Below, one piece after another: positions 52,804-60,207 of a stretch of 64,000 nucleotides of DNA. The notes under the pieces were generated by a model that saw only the letters and a program-made list of their open reading frames with translations, made no database searches and had not been told where the DNA came from. The stretch lies in NCBI RefSeq assembly GCF_963665355.1, contig NZ_OY762229.1, positions 2,914,001 through 2,978,000 on the forward strand, in the 5' to 3' direction. Numbering within the stretch: the stretch's first letter is position 1; every line of letters starts with the position of its first letter. Source of the stretch: an uncultured Desulfobacter sp. (GTDB taxonomy: Bacteria > Desulfobacterota > Desulfobacteria > Desulfobacterales > Desulfobacteraceae). The position numbers were made by a program, and so were the translations under genes.

Positions 52804-52988
52804 AAGAGTATAGGAATTTCCATTTTACCGTCTGATATCTTCATTTGTGGTGATATTGACAAAAATGTGTTTAACTCACGTCATGACTTTGCTATCGGAT
52901 AAAAAAATAAGCTTTTTAGATGCCGATGTGTTTAAGACGATCTTTGATGATCATTGGGAAGATTTTAAAGATCTATTATCGGAGTTTA
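52804..52988 (+). repeat. Left copy of the 185-bp direct repeat flanking the CRISPR-Cas locus
   Basis: Matches 63101-63284 in the same orientation with three substitutions and one single-base indel by eye. It is the 5' part of an IS91-type transposase relic. The copies are about 10.3 kb apart and enclose the whole CRISPR-Cas system. Confidence 0.85.
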
Positions 52989-53164
52989 TGAAATGTGGGG
53001 CTGAATGCCTTGAAGATGTTGTCGGTTCAGTGAAAAGAAGATTGATGAAAATAGGGAGTATTGTTGTTGTCCAGACTCATGGTCGGTCGGGGCAGTATAA
53101 TCCGCATTTGCACATCATAATGACAAGTGGCCCTAATGACATTTTGTATAAAGAATTAGTCGGA
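52847..53164 (+). pseudogene. IS91-family (Y2/HUH) transposase relic, left copy
   Basis: The frame contains 'FDDHWEDFKDLL', then 'KCGAECLEDVVGSVKRRL' and 'VVVQTHGRSGQYNPHLHIIM', the HUH metal-binding block of IS91-type transposases (HLH). The zinc-binding N-terminal section is deleted between the first two blocks and everything after 'TSGPNDIL' is lost. The frame runs directly into the first CRISPR repeat at 53165, so the relic is cut by the array. Confidence 0.7.
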
Positions 53165-53592
53165 GTTTCAATCCACGCCCCCGCGTGGGGGGCGACTATA
53201 TTTAATTTGTTGGAACCGGCCATCTATTGAGTTTCAATCCACGCCCCCGCGTGGGGGGCGACCACTGTTTGTCGGAATATTAAGACGGCCCTACCGGTTT
53301 CAATCCACGCCCCCGCGTGGGGGGCGACCTACAGGGGACCCTTCTCCTATCCAGTACGAGTCAGTTTCAATCCACGCCCCCGCGTGGGGGGCGACACCTA
53401 GCTGGGACAGCACCACCGCCATGACCTGACGTTTCAATCCACGCCCCCGCGTGGGGGGCGACAACAGAATCACAGCAATCGCTTCGTAATTGCTGGTTTC
53501 AATCCACGCCCCCGCGTGGGGGGCGACCCTCCATGGCGGAATTGATAGCAAAGATTTCTTGTTTCAATCCACGCCCCCGCGTGGGGGGCGAC
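53165..53592 (-). CRISPR. Type I-C CRISPR array, 7 repeats and 6 spacers
   Basis: Seven identical 32-bp repeats start at 53165, 53231, 53297, 53364, 53431, 53496 and 53561. On the plus strand each begins GTTTCAATCC and ends GGGGCGAC; the minus strand gives the type I-C form with an inner hairpin of C and G runs and the 3' end ATTGAAAC that becomes the crRNA 5' handle. Spacers are 33-35 bp and all different. The array is read on the minus strand from the leader next to cas2. All repeats, including the leader-distal one at 53165, are intact, so the old end of the array seems to be cut off at the IS91 relic. I could not match any spacer. Confidence 0.97.
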
Positions 53593-53818
53593 TGTTACTA
53601 TGTTAACCTGCTATAATTTAATAAAAACGGATTGTCAAAGAGCGATCCTTCCGAAAATATATGATTTCTAAAATGAGTGTGATCTGTTGAAGAAAAACAC
53701 AGTATGATTTCAAATGGTTTTGAGATTGCGAACCTATAAATAACCAATTCGGCAAAATTCCAATATAGAAACCCGTTTGGGCCTTTTGATAAAATTCGAG
53801 CTTAGGGTTCGCATTTTT
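53593..53818 (-). promoter_or_regulatory. CRISPR leader
   Basis: 226 bp of A/T-rich, non-coding sequence between cas2 and the first repeat on the minus strand, where the leader of type I-C arrays lies. It should hold the pre-crRNA promoter and the integration signals read by Cas1-Cas2. The exact promoter was not identified. Confidence 0.7.
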
Positions 53819-54106
53819 TTACAGGATCAGTGGTTCATCAAAATCAATCGCCTTTTTTGCCCCGATATGTTCAATCCGCCTTTTCCAGTTTGATCCGAGA
53901 AAATAAAATCTTAAACTGTCTATTTCCGGATCTATTTCATCAATCAGGTTTTGCCGGAGAACCGTCCATTGCGCGGGATCGACCACACACTCAAAAACAG
54001 AGTATTGAACCCTTTGGCCATAATTCTGACATGCTTTTGCAACGCGCCGCAATCGCGTTGCCCCTTTTCCCTCTATGGAGACGTCATAGCTTACCAATAC
54101 CAGCAC
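53819..54106 (-). CDS. cas2: CRISPR adaptation endonuclease Cas2
   Basis: 95 residues. The ferredoxin-like fold begins with 'MLVLVSYDVS' (metal-site Asp), followed by 'RLRRVAKACQNYGQRVQYSV' typical of Cas2 and closing 'RFYFLGSNWKRRIEHIG'. It forms the Cas1-Cas2 integrase. Last gene of the cas operon, 14 bp after cas1 and 226 bp before the array. Confidence 0.97.
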   Translation of the reverse strand: MLVLVSYDVSIEGKGATRLRRVAKACQNYGQRVQYSVFECVVDPAQWTVLRQNLIDEIDPEIDSLRFYFLGSNWKRRIEHIGAKKAIDFDEPLIL

Positions 54107-54120
54107 AATAACTCCTTGAG

Positions 54121-55152
54121 CTATTTCCAGATAAACGGAGGGTATCCGTCAAGATCCCCACGGATAAACCTTGCCATAAGCAGGGCCTGAATAAAAAACA
54201 AAGTACCGATCTGGATTTGTTCATTTAAAAACGGATGAATAAGGCTCTCCTGCTTTCTTTTCTGATACGCAGTCAGAACGGCTTTCCGGGTATCATCATC
54301 CATATGAACGGCCCCGGACTCTTTTATGGTAAATCCGTCCGGTTTAACCTGGCTCCTGTTGATCATTGACAATACAAGCCTGTCGGCAAGAAACGGCCTG
54401 AATTCCTCCATCATATCCAGGGCAAGACCCGGCCTGCCCGGACGGTCTCGGTGAAGAAACCCCACTGCTGGGTCCAGGCCCACCGACTCCAGGGCTGATC
54501 TGACATCATGAACCAGAAGCGTATAAACAAAAGAGAGCAGACAATTTATCCTGTCGGTCGGCGGTCTTCGGTTCCGCCCTGAAAAAGCAAACGCCTCCTG
54601 CTGCTGAAAGATCAGTTCATCAAACACGCTGAAATATTGGTGGGCGGCATCTCCTTCAATGCCCCGAAGACTGTCCAGATTGTCTTTTTGCAGCTCTTTT
54701 TGAATGTACATTGACAGCCGCCTGGATACTTTTTTGACGGCGTCCCGGTCCATCTTTTCCGAATGATCCCGCAGGCTGCGTTCAAGGACAGTCCGGCAAT
54801 TTGCGATTTTTCCGGTCAGGATAAAACCTGCCACCTGTGCCGACATATCCGACATATCCGCCATCCGGAATTGCTTTCTGCGCAATAAAACATTGCCCGA
54901 AACCGGACCTTTGACCATGGCCAGAAATTTTCCATATTCGCTCAAAAAACTGATCGTCACGTCTTTTTCGGCGCAAAATCCCATCAGGTACGGACTGCAT
55001 CCCACGGAACCGAAACAGACAATGCCGTCAAGGGTATGAATGGGAATCCGCAACACGGTTTTCTGTTCGATTTTAACGGCAACGGTTTCCCCGTCTTTGC
55101 CCAGATATGCCCCCTGGGTGGTGACAAACAATGTGTTCAGGTGTTTTTTCAT
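54121..55152 (-). CDS. cas1: CRISPR integrase Cas1 (type I-C)
   Basis: 343 residues from ATG 55152, which overlaps the cas4 stop (ATGA). A longer frame to 55230 lies inside cas4 and is not needed. N-terminal beta domain ('LNTLFVTTQGAYLGKDGETV') and helical catalytic domain with 'GLDPAVGFLHRDRPGRPG' and 'LALDMMEEFRPFLADRL', giving the His and acidic metal ligands. It inserts new spacers with Cas2; Cas4 upstream trims them. Confidence 0.97.
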   Translation of the reverse strand: MKKHLNTLFVTTQGAYLGKDGETVAVKIEQKTVLRIPIHTLDGIVCFGSVGCSPYLMGFCAEKDVTISFLSEYGKFLAMVKGPVSGNVLLRRKQFRMADMSDMSAQVAGFILTGKIANCRTVLERSLRDHSEKMDRDAVKKVSRRLSMYIQKELQKDNLDSLRGIEGDAAHQYFSVFDELIFQQQEAFAFSGRNRRPPTDRINCLLSFVYTLLVHDVRSALESVGLDPAVGFLHRDRPGRPGLALDMMEEFRPFLADRLVLSMINRSQVKPDGFTIKESGAVHMDDDTRKAVLTAYQKRKQESLIHPFLNEQIQIGTLFFIQALLMARFIRGDLDGYPPFIWK

Positions 55153-55802
55153 TCGGCAATATCTTTCCGGACCATTCGGTTTAACCAGGCAGCAACGGTC
55201 CGTTTTTTTTCTATGGCCTTCGGTATGCACTGTGAAAGAAATGAGCAGGTGTCACATTTTTTAGCATACTCAGGCGGTGGGGTGATTCCCGATTCAAACA
55301 TGGCATGAAGTTGTTCTGCCGCCGCCGTGGTATTCTGCCGCAACGCTTCATCAAAAGCCACCTCCAGGCGGCGCCGTGTCTTTCCATAAAACAATGCGCC
55401 GGAGGGGATGTCGATATTAAGCATCTCCTCAAGACACATGGCCTGGGCACAGAGCTGGACCTTATCGGACAGATCTTTTTTGGGTTTTCCGCGCTTGTAC
55501 TCCACAGGGAAGGGAACCCATTTTTGAACGGAAGAATCCGTCCGGTGGAATTCAACCACATCGGCCTTGCCGGTGATGCCCAGGCGTGCGGATTTCAGGG
55601 GCAGCCCATATTCGATTTTGATTTTACCCTTGTCTGTCTGGTCGCCTCTGTCCACCCTTTCGTGCATGATACGGCCCTGGGCCGTGAACAGATTTTCCTC
55701 CCATAGCTGTTCAATATGGATCAGGGCGCACTGACGCGGGCAGAAAAGAATATGCTGGAGTGCGGATAGGGACAGATATTCCTTTTCCTGATACACGGTC
55801 AT
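55149..55802 (-). CDS. cas4: CRISPR-associated exonuclease Cas4
   Basis: 217 residues of the Cas4a/Dna2 type. The iron-sulfur cysteines are at 'FCPRQCALIH' near the N-terminus and 'KKCDTCSFLSQC' near the C-terminus; the RecB-like nuclease core includes 'GKADVVEFHRT' and 'VEYKRGKPKK'. It sets PAM and length of new spacers. The start overlaps the fic stop by 4 bp (ATGA) and the stop overlaps cas1. Confidence 0.95.
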   Translation of the reverse strand: MTVYQEKEYLSLSALQHILFCPRQCALIHIEQLWEENLFTAQGRIMHERVDRGDQTDKGKIKIEYGLPLKSARLGITGKADVVEFHRTDSSVQKWVPFPVEYKRGKPKKDLSDKVQLCAQAMCLEEMLNIDIPSGALFYGKTRRRLEVAFDEALRQNTTAAAEQLHAMFESGITPPPEYAKKCDTCSFLSQCIPKAIEKKRTVAAWLNRMVRKDIAE

Positions 55803-56641
55803 TGATTTTTCCCGGTGCGTATCTGCTGTTTTTTATGAATCTCATCCACAAGTTCCATGGATGCTCGCCAGGCCTGTTCACAAAAAGCGGCAAAGGGCTT
55901 TAATGCATCCGGTTCCGGTAGCAGTTCTCCGTCCTTTTCAATTTGTCCCACGGCAAAATGGAAGTGGGACAGGGCGTCAATATACGCCTTGCGCTGTTCC
56001 CTGGGCACAATAACCGGCGGCAGGCCGGCCTTTAACACCGGCAGGTTGGCAACCAGTCTTGCCATTCTGCCGTTTCCGTCAAAAAAGGGGTGGATGCGGA
56101 CAAAGGCAACATGAAGCGTAACATATGCCTGCAAGGCCATTTGTTTATCCCCGGGCACAGCAGTTGCCATAAGTTCATGGTACAGCGTAAACCATTGTTT
56201 CATCAGCGGCGGAACATCCCGGGGAGACGCATATTCAAAAACAACCTGTTTTTCATCAACTATCCCGACCGTTGAATTGGGCTCTTTTTTCCAGCCCCCC
56301 ACAGGTTTGTAAACATCAAGCACAACATGTGTCTGAACGGCTTTATGAAGGTTGAACAGCGCCTCCTCGTTAAAAGGCGTTCCCTGCGCCAGCAGATCAT
56401 AAATCAGATCAATGGCCCTGGCGTGTCCCACCACCTCTTCATGGTCTTTCAGGGGCTTGCCCGAAACGGTCAATCCTTCTTCAAGAACAAAGGCGGTTTC
56501 CCCCAGGGTCAGCGTGTTACCCTCAATGGCTGTGGAGGTGTGGGTCCACAGGTTGCGCAGTTGGGTTATCAGGGCTTTTTGGAGGTCTTTGTCCAGGTTT
56601 TTTAAAAAATCCATAAGGTTGGGTCTCGATTTAAAATCCAT
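55799..56641 (-). CDS. fic: Fic-domain AMPylase-like protein embedded in the cas operon
   Basis: 280 residues with a complete Fic motif 'HPFFDGNGRMAR' (His184 to Arg195), the form of active AMP-transferases. An N-terminal inhibitory motif of the S/TxxxE(G/N) type is present as 'STAIEGN' (Ser36, Glu40), so the protein is a self-inhibited class II Fic protein and needs no separate antitoxin. It has no signal peptide. The gene overlaps the end of cas7 by 11 bp and the start of cas4 by 4 bp (ATGA), so it is translated as part of the cas operon, between interference and adaptation genes where type I-C systems normally have nothing. The target is unknown; a link to the CRISPR response is an inference. 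Confidence 0.92.
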   Translation of the reverse strand: MDFKSRPNLMDFLKNLDKDLQKALITQLRNLWTHTSTAIEGNTLTLGETAFVLEEGLTVSGKPLKDHEEVVGHARAIDLIYDLLAQGTPFNEEALFNLHKAVQTHVVLDVYKPVGGWKKEPNSTVGIVDEKQVVFEYASPRDVPPLMKQWFTLYHELMATAVPGDKQMALQAYVTLHVAFVRIHPFFDGNGRMARLVANLPVLKAGLPPVIVPREQRKAYIDALSHFHFAVGQIEKDGELLPEPDALKPFAAFCEQAWRASMELVDEIHKKQQIRTGKNQ

Positions 56642-57491
56642 TTATGATTTCAGGCGTCAAACCATCAAGGGCATTTTTTAGCCCCTTTTCATCAAAAGAA
56701 CCATCGGAATTGATCTGTAAGGTTTGTAAAGTTCTATGAACTTTTGCAGAAGAATATTGGCCTGATTTATTGTTGTGTTTCCACCAGATTACCTTTTCAA
56801 CACTCATGCTGCCTTCCGGGCGTGCCGAAGATGCGTCACCTTCAAATAATCTGGGTAAAACATTTTTAATCGTTTCGGCATCGTCATCATTGAATCCTGT
56901 TCTCTCTGCAAGCTGGGGGCTCATGGCGCCATAGGTCACATAAATAGCTTTGTCCACTCTGTGCTTCATACCCATGGTGTCAGAACTTTTCTTGGTTCCG
57001 TCTCCTTCACCGCTCACACTTTTAGTGATTTGGGTGCTTGTTATGCTGACAGGATCAACACTGAAAGCAGAATGAAGAGTAACAGGTCCGCGAATTGCTA
57101 TGGAAACGCCTTCACTCTTGGACCCGCTGAAAGCGAAAAGTTGTCCAAAACTTCTTACATCAAGCCATTTTTGACAAGCAAGCTTTGCCGTTTCTTCCGG
57201 CTTTGTCTTTTTACTGATGAACGCATCTTTGCCAAGGCCAAACTCTTTTGATTCCGCCCGGTTTCTTAAACTTGTGGAATCGTCTTTTCTATTGTCATCG
57301 GATTGAACAAATATGGATTGGTCGTCTGCCAGCAACCGATTACGTATTTTCCTTTTTAAGCAGACATCTGATATTTCTCCAAAGCCTTCATAGTCAACCC
57401 TTGGTCTGTTACCGTTCAAAGGATCCCCGTTGGGGTTTGCATTTTTCACACTGAGAATTACCGCAAAATCAATTTTATGTTCAAGACTCAT
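56631..57491 (-). CDS. cas7c: Cascade backbone subunit Cas7c (Csd2)
   Basis: 286 residues of the Cas7/Csd2 RAMP family. It starts 'IDFAVILSVKNANPNGDPLN' with GNRPRVD, the standard Csd2 opening, and has 'VSIAIRGPVTLHSAFSVDPV' and the RNA-contact stretch 'MGMKHRVDKAIYVTYG'. Several copies coat the crRNA spacer. It lies 14 bp after cas8c; its 3' end carries the fic start. Confidence 0.96.
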   Translation of the reverse strand: MSLEHKIDFAVILSVKNANPNGDPLNGNRPRVDYEGFGEISDVCLKRKIRNRLLADDQSIFVQSDDNRKDDSTSLRNRAESKEFGLGKDAFISKKTKPEETAKLACQKWLDVRSFGQLFAFSGSKSEGVSIAIRGPVTLHSAFSVDPVSITSTQITKSVSGEGDGTKKSSDTMGMKHRVDKAIYVTYGAMSPQLAERTGFNDDDAETIKNVLPRLFEGDASSARPEGSMSVEKVIWWKHNNKSGQYSSAKVHRTLQTLQINSDGSFDEKGLKNALDGLTPEIINGF

Positions 57492-57505
57492 GGTTATGTT
57501 CCTTT

Positions 57506-59494
57506 CTATTCTTTCTCTTGGGGTTGATTTGATTTATTTTGCCATGCCTGTTTCTGGCAGTGATAGCCGAGAAGGAACTCCCCGGATAATGGTTTCTCGC
57601 TGATGAAGTCATCAGGGGAAAATGCCTCAAAAATTGAATCCAGTTCTTTTGTCCGGTTAACTAAGAATCCGGCTCTGCTGGATTTGAGCCTCTGCATATA
57701 AGGCTGAAGTGCCAGTTCAATGTTACGCCAGGTCGAAAACGGGCGGTCCGCAAAGCGTTGCATAAGCCTTGCCGCTGTGGTCGGCCGATCCTCTCCCCCA
57801 ACATACAAAGCCGTTTCTTCTATCTTTTCGGCAATCGCCAGCAATCTTCCATAAAGATAGTCCCTGGTGGTTCTTTCTTCTTCCAAAGCCATTTTATATT
57901 CTCTCCTTTTATTTTTTTGGGGGTGCCGTAGATAAAAACCTTTATATAGGGCACAGGTGATTCCCAGATTTCTTTCCCATTCCCATTTTTCACAATTATG
58001 CCGGTTACAGGTTCTGCGAACCGAAGAAAGAACGAGATCCTGGGGGAATTGCTTTCCGTCCACAATGCAGGGCAATATGCGTTCAATTACTCCTTTTTTA
58101 AGTTTCTCATTGCTTTTGAGAATATTGCCGTAAGCGGCTTCTGCAATGTTTCTGGGAGGTGGACTGGAAATCGGCCAGACCGTCTTTTTTGCGTCCTGCT
58201 TTTTGCTTTCCGGGGCGGGGACGGTGAAGCGCTGGGGCCAGGCAAATTCATAATGCCATTTTTTTACTCGTTCAAGAAACTCACTGGCTAACAGTTCACG
58301 ATAATATATGATCCCCATTCGTCCTGGGGTGGCGGAATCAAGACCCATGATGATAATCTGTTCATTGGGATCTAATTTTGCGCGATAACCCGCTATGTAT
58401 TTATTAAGAAGAATTGAAAAAGACTGCCCCACATCAAAAGAATAATCCAGGGCTGCATCTCCTTTCTCCTCCGTTTCTTCCTGAAATATAGGGTCGGTAT
58501 TGAAAAACTCCCATGTGCTTTCAAGCGGTTCGGGTGTTTTTTTGCCTGAAATTGCCCATGATACGAAAACCTGGTCCCCGTTACGAAAGCCTTGGCGGGA
58601 AATCAGCCAGCGAAGTGCATTATGGGCTTTCTGGGTTACTTCATAACTGATGCTGGTTGCCTGTCTGCCATCCGGATCAGTAAAGCGTCCCCGGAATGTG
58701 AACCCGGAAGAGTCATTGGCAGAAATCAGTTTTGCTTTATCTCCTGTGTGACGAAGTTTGGCCGGATGATTAACTGCAATGGGGCTTGAATTGCCGGTTA
58801 TGAAACAAAAGCCTGAAACGTCTCCAGTCCGGGAGTTGTAATCAATCCAGCTTTGCTGTAACCTATTATCTTTCCAGGTATTGCTGTCAGGTTCCCCTTC
58901 TTTTTCAACCGACCAGCAAACCAGAGCATCACCAGGTTCGATCTCGGCTTTGTCTTTATTTTGCCTTTTCTCTTTCGGTATTGCCGGAAGGATTTTAAAT
59001 ATTAGGGGCGGATTTTTATCCTCCTCATCAGGCCAGTATGCCATCAATTTTTGGGATTCATCAATGTGCAACACATGCGCAGAAACAAGATCTTCAATTA
59101 CCTTACCTTTGCGAATATATTTCAATATCGTTTCCGCCTTTTTGTTTTTATATTCCGATGAACACCATTCTGCCAACTGACTTTCGTAGCCGGAAAAATA
59201 TGACTTTTTTCGACCTCCATATTCCGGATAATCTTTGGCAATATACTGAAGTTTATCTGCCAGCGGGTGGGGCGCTTCTCCACTTGAACGCCCTGCTGAT
59301 TTTTCTGTTGCAGGTAATACTATCTGTGTCTTTTCAAGAATTTCGGCTCTTTTAAAACAGCCATTACTATCAATCACAATATTGATGTGCGCATTTTGCA
59401 ACGTATGGCTGATGGGCATCAGTTTGTTTTCGTCAGGTAAGTCTAAACCCATGCCGGTTTCATAGGTGTCGTAAAGCTTTGCCATCCAACTCAT
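57506..59494 (-). CDS. cas8c: Cascade large subunit Cas8c (Csd1)
   Basis: 662 residues, near the family size. Family blocks: 'LADKLQYIAKDYPEYGGRKK', 'CSSEYKNKKAETILKYIRKG', 'FCFITGNSSPIAVNHPAKLR', 'NALRWLISRQGFRNGDQVFV' and a C-terminal helical bundle with 'DYLYGRLLAIAEKIEE'. Cas8c recognises the PAM and, via an internal start, also supplies the small subunit (Cas11c) in related systems. It overlaps cas5c by 4 bp. Confidence 0.95.
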   Translation of the reverse strand: MSWMAKLYDTYETGMGLDLPDENKLMPISHTLQNAHINIVIDSNGCFKRAEILEKTQIVLPATEKSAGRSSGEAPHPLADKLQYIAKDYPEYGGRKKSYFSGYESQLAEWCSSEYKNKKAETILKYIRKGKVIEDLVSAHVLHIDESQKLMAYWPDEEDKNPPLIFKILPAIPKEKRQNKDKAEIEPGDALVCWSVEKEGEPDSNTWKDNRLQQSWIDYNSRTGDVSGFCFITGNSSPIAVNHPAKLRHTGDKAKLISANDSSGFTFRGRFTDPDGRQATSISYEVTQKAHNALRWLISRQGFRNGDQVFVSWAISGKKTPEPLESTWEFFNTDPIFQEETEEKGDAALDYSFDVGQSFSILLNKYIAGYRAKLDPNEQIIIMGLDSATPGRMGIIYYRELLASEFLERVKKWHYEFAWPQRFTVPAPESKKQDAKKTVWPISSPPPRNIAEAAYGNILKSNEKLKKGVIERILPCIVDGKQFPQDLVLSSVRRTCNRHNCEKWEWERNLGITCALYKGFYLRHPQKNKRREYKMALEEERTTRDYLYGRLLAIAEKIEETALYVGGEDRPTTAARLMQRFADRPFSTWRNIELALQPYMQRLKSSRAGFLVNRTKELDSIFEAFSPDDFISEKPLSGEFLLGYHCQKQAWQNKSNQPQEKE

Positions 59495-60195
59495 AGCAAC
59501 GCCTCCTCTTTATCAACAGAGAAAACATTATCTCCAAGTCCAAATGGCTTAGGTGCCATTTCGCGGATAAATCGTTTTTTGTCGCAAGTCTCCGGCCGGG
59601 GAAAATAGAGGACCCCTTTTTTCATGACAGCCTGCCAGAATCGGGTACACAATTCTTTTTTTCCTGTTTCATCAGGGTAATCGAAGCTATGGAACATCAA
59701 TCCGAAGCTTAGTTCTTCAATATCATCATAGGCACCGTCTCCCTCATCAAAACAGCAGGGCTCCACATATCCTTGGCAGTCCCGGGTACCCAGAAAAATA
59801 TCCTGGCGGCCGCCTTTTTCAAGCATTCTTTTGGCGATGTTGAAATGTTTTCCTTCGATTCTATCCTTTTTCAACTCCGGGCGAAATTCATTCCATTCAA
59901 AATGGGCATGGACTTGATATTCTACTTGATGAAGAAATGTATATATAGCCAGGGAGTTTCCTCCGCCCCACACCAGGGGTTTTGTCCCTTTGGTCTGGGT
60001 TTGAATGGCCTTAATAACTCGGATTTTATCCACATACCAGATAATTGTAGGTTTCCAGTAAATGGATTTTAAAACGCCTTTGATCGCTTCATAGGTAGGA
60101 ACATGGTAGCTGCATTTTTCTCCGCCGGTTTTTGTCACCGGGTCGGTGAATAAGGCATATCTTCCCCACAGCCTGAAGCTGATGTCGTTTCTCAT
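59491..60195 (-). CDS. cas5c: Cas5c/Cas5d crRNA-processing endonuclease
   Basis: 234 residues. Opens 'ISFRLWGRYALFTDPVTKTG' with GEKCSYHVPTYEA, the Cas5d signature; 'SIYWKPTIIWYVDKIRVI' and a 'YQVHAHFEW' stretch follow. In type I-C, which lacks Cas6, this protein cuts pre-crRNA at the repeat hairpin. It lies 12 bp after cas3 and overlaps cas8c by 4 bp. Confidence 0.95.
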   Translation of the reverse strand: MRNDISFRLWGRYALFTDPVTKTGGEKCSYHVPTYEAIKGVLKSIYWKPTIIWYVDKIRVIKAIQTQTKGTKPLVWGGGNSLAIYTFLHQVEYQVHAHFEWNEFRPELKKDRIEGKHFNIAKRMLEKGGRQDIFLGTRDCQGYVEPCCFDEGDGAYDDIEELSFGLMFHSFDYPDETGKKELCTRFWQAVMKKGVLYFPRPETCDKKRFIREMAPKPFGLGDNVFSVDKEEALL

Positions 60196-60207
60196 TTATG
60201 AGCCTCC

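Noticed and set aside
52847-53230. Intact 127-residue protein
   Set aside because: The frame carries an internally deleted IS91-type transposase and then runs into a CRISPR repeat and spacer; treated as a relic.
53300-53551. 83-codon minus-strand reading frame over the CRISPR array
   Set aside because: It is made of repeat translations ('VAPHAGAWIET' several times) and spacers; a known artefact of this repeat type.
55153-55230. Longer N-terminus for Cas1
   Set aside because: These codons lie within cas4 and add non-family residues; ATG 55152 gives the standard start and ATGA coupling.
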